Shown in pieces: positions 1 through 5,599 of a DNA stretch of 5,599 nucleotides (positions within the stretch are counted from its first letter, which is position 1; every line of letters starts with the position of its first letter). Source of the DNA: Planctomycetota bacterium (GTDB lineage: Bacteria > Planctomycetota > B15-G4 > JADJEK01); NCBI GenBank assembly GCA_016795255.1, contig JAEUIB010000859.1, positions 1 to 5,599 of the forward strand. Direction: 5' to 3'. The notes beneath the pieces are model-generated. The model had not been told where the DNA came from. It saw only the letters and a list, made by a program, of their open reading frames with translations, and ran no database searches. The translations under genes were made by a program, and so were the position numbers.

Positions 1-2
1 CG

Positions 3-2726
3 ATCACCCCACTGCAGCCCGATGCCGGCGACACGATCCACGTCGCCGTCGCGATCACCGACGCATCGCCGATCGCGAACGCCAGCGCACGACTCACGCG
101 CGACGGCGGATTCGACGTGACGCAGCCTCTCGCGTTCGACGCGCAGTCGAGCACGTACGGCGCGACGTTCTCCGCGACCGGCCACGCCGGCGCGTACGAA
201 CTGACGCTGACCGCGACCGACACGTTCGACATCGACGCGACACCGCTGACGCAGACGGTCGACGTCGCGATCGAGCCTCTCGTCCTGACGTCCGCGTCGC
301 CGCCGAAAGGCACGACGCAGGGCGGCACGCTGCTGACGCTGACCGGCAGCGGCTTCTCCACCGACGTCGCCACGAGCTCGCTGAAGCTCTACGCGAGCGG
401 CAAGCCCTGCACGCACGTCGTCGCCGCGTCGAACACGCAACTGACCGCACGCACGCCGAAGCTGGCCGCCGGTCCGGTCGTGCTCGAGGTGCGTGCGTCG
501 AAGCTCGGCAGCGCGCTCAGCGCCACGCTCGCCGGCGCGTTCGCCGTGTTCGAGCCGCCGACGATCGCGTCGGTGTCACCCGGTTTCGGATCGGCCCATG
601 CCGGCGCGATCGTCGTCGTCAGCGGTTCGCGCTTCGTCGACGACGTGGTGCCCGATTCGACGACGGTCCGCATCGGCACGCACGTCGCCGACGGCGTCGA
701 AGTGGTCGACGACGCGACGCTCGTCGCACATTTCTCCGGCGGTGGCCCGAGCGAATCGAAGGTCGACGTCGTCGTCGCGAACTCGCGCGGTCAGGTCGCG
801 CTCGCCGATGCGTTCACGTGGACGAGCATCGCGTTGCGCCCGCGCTCGATCGTGACGGTGCCCGCTCCGGTGCGCGCGATCGCGGCCGCAGCGACGTCGG
901 GTCCGCACGCCAGTTCGCTCGTCCTCGGCATGCCCGACGACGGAGCTCGCGGCGCACTCGCGCTGCTCGACCTCGCCGACGACTCGCTGACGATGCTGCC
1001 GGCCCCGCCGGCGCCGTTCCTCGAGTTCGGCTCCGCACTGCTCGAACTCGGTGACACCAACGACGCCAGCGGACTCGCGATCCGCGTCGGCGCACCGGCG
1101 ACCGATGCGGCGACGGCCGGCGGTGCGATCGCGGCGATCACCCCGACCGTCGATGCCGCGACGCTCGTCGAATCGGCCGGAGTCGCCGACGCGGAGTCCG
1201 GCGCCGCGCTCGCGCCGCTGCTCGACACCGACGCCGACGGCACGATCGACGTGTGGGCCGCGGGCAGCCCCGGCGACGCGACGGTGCGCATCCACGCGAA
1301 CGGCGTCGCAGGCGCCGAGGCGACGTGGTCCGACGGCGATCCCGATTCGCGCGGCGGCGCGGCACTGGCGGCGCGCGCGATCGACGCGTCCACGGCATTG
1401 CTGCTGATCGGCGCACCCGACGCCGCCCCGCTCGCGCAGAGCGGCGCGGGCTCGGCGTTCCTCGTGCGCGTCGAGGTCGCGGGCTCGACCGTCGCGACGA
1501 CGCAGCTCGCGCGCATCGACGGCAGCGAGCCGGGCGCAGCGACCGCCGACGACTTCTCGCTCGCGTGCTCGATGCCAGGCGATCTCGACGGCGACGGCAC
1601 CCCGGATGCGGTCGTCGGGTTCCCCGGCACGGCCGGACGCGGCCGCGTCGTCGCGTGTTCGGGCACGACCGGCGCGACCCTTTGGACGCGCAACGGCGAT
1701 GTCGACGGGGACGCGTTCGGCGCCGCGCTGACGGCGTTGGACGACCTCGATGGCGACGGGATCGTCGAACTCTGCGTCGGAGCACCGGGCGCCGACGAAC
1801 CCGCGGCGATCGACGTCGGCGCGATCCACGTGATCTCGGGCAAGACCGGTCAGCCGCTGGCGCGCATCGCGCACTCGGTCGCCGGCGCGCGCCTCGGCGC
1901 CGTGCTCGGCACGTCGACCGACCAGGACGGCGACCTGCTGTTCGAAGTCGTCGCGGCGACCAATGCGATTAGCGGATCCGACGCCGTCGTCGTGTTGACG
2001 CCCGATCCGCGCTCGTGCGCGCGTCGCGCCTTCGCCGGCGATCGCCTGACCGGCTCGCTGCGCGATGCGACCGAGCGCGACGGGCTGTGGCACGGCGTGC
2101 TCGTCGGCGAATCGCTCGAGTGGACGCTGAAGGGCTCGACCGACGCCGATCCGCTGCGCGCCGTACTGCTCGACGTCGACGGGACGCTGATCGCGAGTTC
2201 GGATCCGACCTCCGCCGCGTACGACTCCGACGTGTTCGTCCAGGAGACGAGCCGCCTCGTCGTGCGCTACACCGCCGACGCGACGCGCAGCGTCGCGCTC
2301 GTGGTCGGCGATCCCGCGGCGACCGGCAAGCGCCCCTACCAACTGCGATCCCGCCGCACGACGAGCGCGACGCGGACCGACACGCAGACGATCCCGATCG
2401 ACGGCAGCGGCGGCGTCGTCGACGTCGAGTTCGACGCCAGCGCGTTGGCGAAGGTGAACGGCGCAGTGGTCGCCGCCGACGGCCAGACGGCCTTGGCGCT
2501 CGTGGCGCTCGAATCGCCGTCCACCGTCGACCTCGCCTCGTCGTCGCCGAAGGCGTTCGTGACCGGCAAACCGGCGCACGCCGTGAAGATCAAGCCGAAG
2601 AAGCTGACGGTCCCCGAGACCGGCACCTACGTGCTGCGCATCGATCCGGCGACCGGCGGCGCGACGACGCTCGACGCGAAGCTGACGCTGAAGCTGCGCC
2701 GCGGCAAAGCCAACCTGAAGGACTGA
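3..2726 (+). CDS. Large secreted/surface protein with IPT/TIG domains, FG-GAP beta-propeller and PPC-like C-terminus (5' partial)
   Basis: The frame is open from the left edge to TGA at 2724-2726, giving 907 visible residues. The GTG at 117 is only an internal valine: in-frame codons from base 3 read as a plausible beta-sandwich (ITPLQPDAGDTIHVAVAITD), so the gene starts outside the window. In visible numbering, residues 1-92 end a PKD/CARDB-like beta region. Residues 93-182 and 185-274 are two IPT/TIG domains, each opening with the family pattern SxSPxxGxxxGG or a close variant, followed by LTGSGF or VSGSRF. Residues about 304-668 form FG-GAP repeats, and 678-907 are beta-rich PPC-like domains ending in a lysine/arginine-rich strand (KLTLKLRRGKANLKD). 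Proteins built this way are normally exported and act in adhesion, polymer binding or cell-surface structure. The signal peptide, if any, is not in view, and no LPXTG, PEP-CTERM or membrane anchor is visible at the C-terminus. The substrate cannot be read from the sequence. Confidence 0.9.
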   Translation: MTPLQPDAGDTIHVAVAITDASPIANASARLTRDGGFDVTQPLAFDAQSSTYGATFSATGHAGAYELTLTATDTFDIDATPLTQTVDVAIEPLVLTSASPPKGTTQGGTLLTLTGSGFSTDVATSSLKLYASGKPCTHVVAASNTQLTARTPKLAAGPVVLEVRASKLGSALSATLAGAFAVFEPPTIASVSPGFGSAHAGAIVVVSGSRFVDDVVPDSTTVRIGTHVADGVEVVDDATLVAHFSGGGPSESKVDVVVANSRGQVALADAFTWTSIALRPRSIVTVPAPVRAIAAAATSGPHASSLVLGMPDDGARGALALLDLADDSLTMLPAPPAPFLEFGSALLELGDTNDASGLAIRVGAPATDAATAGGAIAAITPTVDAATLVESAGVADAESGAALAPLLDTDADGTIDVWAAGSPGDATVRIHANGVAGAEATWSDGDPDSRGGAALAARAIDASTALLLIGAPDAAPLAQSGAGSAFLVRVEVAGSTVATTQLARIDGSEPGAATADDFSLACSMPGDLDGDGTPDAVVGFPGTAGRGRVVACSGTTGATLWTRNGDVDGDAFGAALTALDDLDGDGIVELCVGAPGADEPAAIDVGAIHVISGKTGQPLARIAHSVAGARLGAVLGTSTDQDGDLLFEVVAATNAISGSDAVVVLTPDPRSCARRAFAGDRLTGSLRDATERDGLWHGVLVGESLEWTLKGSTDADPLRAVLLDVDGTLIASSDPTSAAYDSDVFVQETSRLVVRYTADATRSVALVVGDPAATGKRPYQLRSRRTTSATRTDTQTIPIDGSGGVVDVEFDASALAKVNGAVVAADGQTALALVALESPSTVDLASSSPKAFVTGKPAHAVKIKPKKLTVPETGTYVLRIDPATGGATTLDAKLTLKLRRGKANLKD
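279..824 (+). other. Two tandem IPT/TIG (immunoglobulin-like) domains
   Basis: Two consecutive units of about 90 residues lie in the surface protein. The first begins PLVLTSASPPKGTTQGG and continues LLTLTGSGFSTD; the second begins PPTIASVSPGFGSAHAG and continues IVVVSGSRFVDD. Each then has a strand with a short ligand or property word, a T-x-L-x-A/V turn, and a final beta-strand pair (VVLEVRAS; VDVVVANSRG). This order is the standard IPT/TIG pattern found in bacterial surface proteins and in eukaryotic receptors. Such domains mostly act as spacers or binding modules, so they support an extracellular location but do not give a specific function. Confidence 0.75.
912..2006 (+). repeat. Seven FG-GAP/integrin-alpha-like propeller repeats within the large surface protein
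   Basis: Protein-level repeats at visible residues about 304-329, 342-381, 399-432, 450-488, 516-561, 570-619 and 629-668. The typical unit is F/L-G-A-A-L, then an aspartate-rich loop, then a hydrophobic strand with V-G-A-P or a variant, then a strand such as GAIHVISG. Seven units match the seven blades of integrin-alpha-type propellers. Calcium-type DxDxDG loops are well formed in unit 3 (408-416, DTDADGTID), unit 5 (527-535, DLDGDGTPD) and unit 6 (581-589, DLDGDGIVE). Unit 7 has DQDGDLLFE at 640-648. Units 2 and 4 have degenerate loops (DTNDASG and AIDAST), and unit 1 is the weakest and may be partial. The repeats are diverged at DNA level, so this is old protein duplication, not a recent tandem array. 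The blade count is by eye. Confidence 0.65.
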
Positions 2727-2785
2727 CCACCCGCCGAAGACACGTCCAACGCGCTCGACGGCCTCCGCATTGCCGGAAGCCGCCG

Positions 2786-2799
2786 TAGACTCCGCGCCA
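2786..2799 (+). promoter_or_regulatory. Candidate -10 element (TAGACT) for a leaderless transcript of the DJ-1/PfpI gene
   Basis: TAGACT at 2786-2791 matches the TANNNT form of a -10 box and sits seven bases before the ATG at 2799. That spacing would put the transcription start on or next to the start codon. No purine-rich Shine-Dalgarno sequence lies in the usual place (the bases before the ATG are CTCCGCGCC), which agrees with a leaderless mRNA. No good -35 hexamer is seen at 16-18 bases upstream; TTGCCG at 2770-2775 is too close. The match is short, so the call is an inference from position and the missing ribosome binding site. Confidence 0.4.
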
Positions 2800-3392
2800 T
2801 GACGTTCACGACGGCCTTCCTCCTGTTCGACGGCGCCGAGGAACTCGACGTCGTCGGTCCCTACGAAGTGTTCGGCGTCGCGGCGATGAAGAAGCCCGAC
2901 ACGCGCGTGCTGACGGTCGAGCCGCGCGGCGTGACCGTCCGCTGCGCGAAGGGCATGCGCATCGTGCCCGACCACTCGTTCGCCGACGTGCCGGCGATCG
3001 ACGTGCTGTTCGTGCCCGGAGGCAAGGGCACGCGCGAACATCCGGAACGCCAGCAGATGGCCGAGTGGATCGCGCACGTCGCGACGAAGGCTCGGTTCGT
3101 CGCCAGCGTCTGCACCGGCGCGTTCCTCGTCGATCTCGCCGGCCTGACGCGCGGCAAGCGCGTGACGACGCATTGGCAATTCACGTCGATGCTGCGCGAA
3201 CGCGGCAACGCGCAGGTCCTCGACCACACGCGCTACGTCCGCGACGGCAACCTGCTGACCGCAGCCGGCGTGTCGGCGGGCATCGACCTCGCGCTGTGGC
3301 TCGCCGGCGAATTGTGGGGTCGGGAGTTCGCGCGCGAAGTGACGCAGTACATGGAATACGACCCGGCGCCGCCGTATCGGGCCGAAGTCTGA
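2799..3392 (+). CDS. DJ-1/PfpI family protein, isonitrile hydratase-like
   Basis: A complete 197-residue protein, the usual length for single-domain DJ-1/PfpI (class I glutamine amidotransferase-like) members. The start FTTAFLLFDGAEELDVVGPYEVF is the family's first strand and helix. It carries D17, the position of a functional aspartate in Pseudomonas isonitrile hydratase InhA. FVPGGKGTRE (71-80) is the second core motif. SVCTGAFLV places the nucleophile at C105 in the nucleophile elbow. TTHW (123-126) and TAAGVSAGIDLAL (154-166) are typical of the InhA/AraC-associated subgroup. No helix-turn-helix domain follows, so it is not a full AraC-type regulator. The protein looks cytoplasmic, with no signal peptide. 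ATG 2799 fits the conserved N-terminus exactly. It is followed after 17 bases by the gamma-glutamyltransferase gene, suggesting an operon. The exact reaction is uncertain: isonitrile hydration, a glyoxalase/deglycase-like activity or another cysteine-based hydrolysis are possible in this superfamily. Confidence 0.93.
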   Translation: MTFTTAFLLFDGAEELDVVGPYEVFGVAAMKKPDTRVLTVEPRGVTVRCAKGMRIVPDHSFADVPAIDVLFVPGGKGTREHPERQQMAEWIAHVATKARFVASVCTGAFLVDLAGLTRGKRVTTHWQFTSMLRERGNAQVLDHTRYVRDGNLLTAAGVSAGIDLALWLAGELWGREFAREVTQYMEYDPAPPYRAEV

Positions 3393-3396
3393 ACCC

Positions 3397-3400
3397 GAGG
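3397..3400 (+). promoter_or_regulatory. Ribosome binding site (GAGG) for the gamma-glutamyltransferase gene
   Basis: GAGG lies nine bases before the ATG at 3410 in the 17-base gap after the preceding stop codon. It supports ATG 3410 as start and rejects the in-frame extension that would run back to 3065 inside the DJ-1/PfpI gene. Confidence 0.5.
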
Positions 3401-3409
3401 TCCGAGTCG

Positions 3410-5098
3410 ATGACACCGCACGTTTTCGTCCTCGTCGTCACGGGAGCTCTGTTGGGCGATCGCATCACCGGTCAACCGTTCGCGACTCGATCCGAAGTCC
3501 TCGCGACGCACGGCATGGTCGCGACGTCGCAACCGCTCGCGTCCGAAGCGGCGCTGGCGATCCTGAAGCGCGGCGGCAGCGCGGTCGACGCGGCGATCGC
3601 CGCGAATGCGATGCTGGCGCTGACCGAGCCGGTCGGCTGCGGCGTCGGCGGCGATCTGTTCGCGATCGTCTACGACGCGAAGACCGGGAAACTCCACGGC
3701 CTGAACGGCAGCGGCCGCTCGCCGCGCAAGCTGACGCTCGCCGAGTTCGAGAAGCGGGGACTGCAGCGCATCCCGAGTCTCGGCGCGCTGCCGGTCACGG
3801 TGCCGGGCTGCGTCGACGGCTGGATCGAACTCCATGCGCGCTTCGGCAAGCTGCCGCTCACCGACGTGCTGGCGCCCGCGATCGCGACGGCGCGCGAGGG
3901 TTTCCCGGTCACCGAGTTGATCGCGCACTACTGGGGCGCCGGAGCGAAGCGCCTCGCCGCGTATCCGCACTTCGCCGAGCAGTTCATGCCCGGCGGCAAG
4001 GCGCCGGCCAAGGGCGAGCTCTTCCGCAATCCGAATCTCGCGGCGACGCTCGAACGCATCGCGCGCGAGGGCCGCGACGGCTTCTACGCGGGACCGGTCG
4101 CGAAGGCGATCGCCGACGCGATGCGCGAGTCCGACGGATTCCTCGACGAAGAGGACCTCGCCGCACACCGTTCGGAGTGGGTCGAACCGATCACGACGAA
4201 CTACCGCGGCTACGACGTCCACGAGTTGCCGCCGAACGGCCAGGGCCTGACCGCGCTGCAGATCCTGAACCTGATCGAAGGGTTCGACGTCGCGGCGATG
4301 GGCCACTCGAGCGCGGAGTTCCTGCACACGATGGTCGAGGCGAAGAAGCTCGCGTTCGCGGATCGCGCGCGCTTCATCGCCGACCCCGCGACCGAACGAC
4401 TCCCCGTCGCCGAGCTGTTGTCGAAGGAGTACGCGGCGGCGCGGCGAGCACGGATCGACCCGAAGGCCGCGGCGCGCAGCGTCGATCCCGGCAATCCGGC
4501 GCTCGAGGACGGCGACACGATCTACCTCTGCACCGCCGACGCGGCCGGCAACATGGTGTCGCTGATCCAGAGCAACTACCGCGGCATGGGCTCCGGCATC
4601 AGTCCGAAGGACTGCGGCTTCGTGCTGCAAGACCGCGGCGAGTTGTTCGACCTCGAGCCCGGACGGCCGAACTCGTATGCGCCCGGCAAGCGCCCGTTCC
4701 ACACGATCATCCCCGCGTTCGTGACGAAGGACGGCAAGCCGTTCCTCGCGTTCGGCGTGATGGGCGGCGCGACACAGCCGCAAGGCCACGTGCAGATCCT
4801 CGTCAACGTCATCGACTACGGCATGAACTTCCAGGAGGCCGGCGACGCGCCGCGCTGGGTGCATGAAGGATCGAGCGAGCCCACCGGCGAACGCATGACC
4901 GACGGCGGCACGGTGTTCCTCGAATCGGGCATCCCCGAGTCCGTCGCCGACGCATTGCGCGCGCTCGGCCACACCGTGAAGCGCCAACGCGACGGCTTCG
5001 GTGGCTACCAAGGCATCGGCGTCCGCTTCGACGGCGACACGCGCGTGTACTACGGCGCGAGCGAATCCCGCAAGGACGGTTGCGCGCTCGGGTATTGA
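3410..5098 (+). CDS. Gamma-glutamyltransferase, YwrD type (Ntn-hydrolase)
   Basis: A 562-residue protein belonging to the gamma-glutamyltranspeptidase family, which cleaves or transfers the gamma-glutamyl group of glutathione and related compounds. It reads through the whole family: GMVATSQPLAS (35-45), GGSAVDAAIAANAML (55-69), GVGGDLFAIVYD (78-89), NGSGRSPR (99-106; R103 is the likely counterpart of the substrate-carboxylate arginine), VPGCVDGW (131-138), ELPPNGQGLTALQ (272-284) and KLAFADRARFIADP (313-326). LEDGDT places the autocatalytic threonine at T370. Self-cleavage before T370 would give subunits of about 369 and 193 residues. The small subunit has SNYRGMGSG (388-396), PGKRPFHTIIPAF (425-437), GVMGGATQPQGHVQ (449-462, the Gly-Gly oxyanion region) and the subgroup ending YYGASESRKDG. 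These match YwrD-like members better than classical periplasmic GGT. The N-terminus (VFVLVVTGALL, 5-15) is hydrophobic but lacks leading Lys/Arg, so export is doubtful. TTG 3452, preceded by GGGAG at 3442-3446, is an alternative start. Confidence 0.95.
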   Translation: MTPHVFVLVVTGALLGDRITGQPFATRSEVLATHGMVATSQPLASEAALAILKRGGSAVDAAIAANAMLALTEPVGCGVGGDLFAIVYDAKTGKLHGLNGSGRSPRKLTLAEFEKRGLQRIPSLGALPVTVPGCVDGWIELHARFGKLPLTDVLAPAIATAREGFPVTELIAHYWGAGAKRLAAYPHFAEQFMPGGKAPAKGELFRNPNLAATLERIAREGRDGFYAGPVAKAIADAMRESDGFLDEEDLAAHRSEWVEPITTNYRGYDVHELPPNGQGLTALQILNLIEGFDVAAMGHSSAEFLHTMVEAKKLAFADRARFIADPATERLPVAELLSKEYAAARRARIDPKAAARSVDPGNPALEDGDTIYLCTADAAGNMVSLIQSNYRGMGSGISPKDCGFVLQDRGELFDLEPGRPNSYAPGKRPFHTIIPAFVTKDGKPFLAFGVMGGATQPQGHVQILVNVIDYGMNFQEAGDAPRWVHEGSSEPTGERMTDGGTVFLESGIPESVADALRALGHTVKRQRDGFGGYQGIGVRFDGDTRVYYGASESRKDGCALGY

Positions 5099-5111
5099 CG
5101 GATCCGCGAGA

Positions 5112-5127
5112 CGGCGGAACCGCGCCG
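5112..5127. terminator. Small GC hairpin between convergent genes, possible bidirectional terminator
   Basis: CGGCG (5112-5116) and CGCCG (5123-5127) form a perfect five-pair stem with a six-base loop in the 31-base gap between the two converging stop codons. The position is right for a shared terminator, but there is no T-run on either side and short GC stems are common by chance at this base composition. This is weak support only. Confidence 0.2.
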
Positions 5128-5129
5128 CT

Positions 5130-5599
5130 TCAACGCGACGCCAACAACCGGCGCAGGTTGTCCTGCGCGTCGAAGCCCTTCAGCGACACCCAGTCGGCGA
5201 CGTCGCCGTCCTCGTCGAGCACGAACGCTCCGGGCAGCGGCGGCTGTCCCGCGATGACTTGCTTCGGACCGAGCCGCAGCAGTTCGCCGCGGCGCTCGAG
5301 TCGCGCGTCGACGAACGCCGCGCCGTCTCGCGCGTCGAGCCGCACGGTCCGGTAGCCGGACGCCAACGCGCGGATCTCGTCGTCGGCGTCGAGCAGCGAG
5401 GCCGCGCGCGGCTTGCATCCCGACGCGTGACAGACGGTCTCGCCGCCTTCGATCACGACGAGGATCGGCCCGCCGGAATCACGCTGCAGCGCCGTCGCGA
5501 CCGCGTGCGGCACGACCGCGGCGACCGCAGCGCGCGGCGACTCGTCCCGTGCTGCGCGCGGGGTCGAGCTGGGCGACACGGCCGACCAGGCCGAGGCCG
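5130..5599 (-). CDS. Thioredoxin-fold-like protein with CX4C motif (5' partial)
   Basis: The minus-strand frame ends at TGA 5132-5130 and is open to the right edge, giving 155 visible residues. GTG at 5579 is a possible start, but it lacks a visible Shine-Dalgarno and the frame continues upstream (ASAWSA), so the start is probably outside the window. Visible residues 44-50 (PILVVIE) look like the first core strand. They are followed by CHASGCK (56-62), a helix with DADDEIRALASGY (70-82), and the strand RTVRLD (83-88). After a basic insert, QPPLPGAFVLDEDGDVADW (118-136) resembles the cis-proline loop and beta-hairpin of thioredoxins, and the last helix is FDAQDNLRRLLAS. This order matches thioredoxin-like (Thioredoxin_7-type) proteins. 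The cysteines are C56 and C61, spaced CX4C instead of the usual CXXC, so disulfide oxidoreductase activity is uncertain. The visible alanine- and serine-rich start (ASAWSAVSPSS) could be a signal peptide end or a linker. It converges with the gamma-glutamyltransferase gene and is therefore transcribed separately. Confidence 0.7.
   Translation of the reverse strand, partial: ASAWSAVSPSSTPRAARDESPRAAVAAVVPHAVATALQRDSGGPILVVIEGGETVCHASGCKPRAASLLDADDEIRALASGYRTVRLDARDGAAFVDARLERRGELLRLGPKQVIAGQPPLPGAFVLDEDGDVADWVSLKGFDAQDNLRRLLASR

Noticed and set aside
117..119. GTG at 117 as the start of the large surface protein
   Set aside because: The frame is open to the left edge and the upstream codons continue the same beta-sandwich style of sequence; no ribosome binding site precedes the GTG.
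2758..2786. Inverted repeat ACGGC/GCCGT between genes 1 and 2 as a terminator
   Set aside because: A five-base stem with a 19-base loop and no T-run is expected by chance at this GC content. It also runs into the candidate -10 element.
3065..3409. In-frame 5' extension of the gamma-glutamyltransferase
   Set aside because: It would overlap the DJ-1/PfpI gene by more than 300 bases, is arginine-rich without homology to the family, and a better start with GAGG exists at 3410.
576..3416. 946-codon open frame on the minus strand across genes 1 and 2
   Set aside because: Its translation is rich in Arg, Ala, Val, Asp and His without any domain pattern. It mirrors strongly coding plus-strand genes with G/C-ending codons, which removes stop codons on the other strand. 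It is an antisense shadow.
3233..5011. 592-codon open frame on the minus strand opposite the gamma-glutamyltransferase
   Set aside because: Same cause: an arginine-rich, low-complexity antisense shadow of a gene whose identity is certain.
5099..5106. CGGATCCG palindrome just after the gamma-glutamyltransferase stop
   Set aside because: An eight-base perfect palindrome without loop or partner; consistent with the general abundance of CGATC-like words here and not a recognisable site.
5080..5355. 91-codon plus-strand frame after the gamma-glutamyltransferase
   Set aside because: It lies opposite the thioredoxin-like gene, is serine- and arginine-rich, and shows no domain; the minus-strand protein is far more gene-like.

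Overview
The window is very GC-rich, with G or C at nearly every third codon position, and is almost fully coding. It carries three plus-strand genes followed by one convergent minus-strand gene. The codon use, a large multidomain surface or secreted protein (IPT/TIG domains, FG-GAP propeller, PPC-like tail) and the lack of mobile elements fit a chromosomal segment of a high-GC, large-genome bacterium. A Planctomycetota-like organism is my best guess, with myxobacteria or Acidobacteria as alternatives. There is no rRNA or other phylogenetic marker here, so the assignment is weak.

Layout. (1) From the left edge to 2726 (+) lies the 3' part of a large extracellular protein. It contains the end of a beta-sandwich region, two IPT/TIG domains, a probable seven-bladed integrin-alpha-like FG-GAP propeller with calcium-type loops, and beta-rich PPC-like C-terminal domains. 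Its true start is outside the window. (2) After a 72-base gap, 2799-3392 (+) encodes a DJ-1/PfpI superfamily protein, closest in look to isonitrile hydratase or the amidotransferase-like domain of AraC-type regulators. A TAGACT hexamer seven bases before its ATG suggests a leaderless transcript. (3) Only 17 bases later, 3410-5098 (+) encodes a YwrD-type gamma-glutamyltransferase with the catalytic Gly-Asp-Thr site, probably co-transcribed with gene 2. (4) From the right edge to 5130 (-) lies the 3' part of a thioredoxin-fold-like protein with an unusual CX4C motif. It converges on gene 3 across a 31-base gap that holds a small GC hairpin.

How they fit together: gene 1 is probably an independent unit for the cell surface. 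Genes 2 and 3 look like a small metabolic operon; links to glutathione, gamma-glutamyl peptides or carbonyl/thiol stress are only inferred from the families. Gene 4 is separately transcribed. I see no RNA genes, CRISPR array, insertion sequence or convincing evidence of a new system. The points most worth a second look are the leaderless promoter candidate, the start of the GGT, the odd cysteine spacing in gene 4 and the frequent GCGATCGC octamer.
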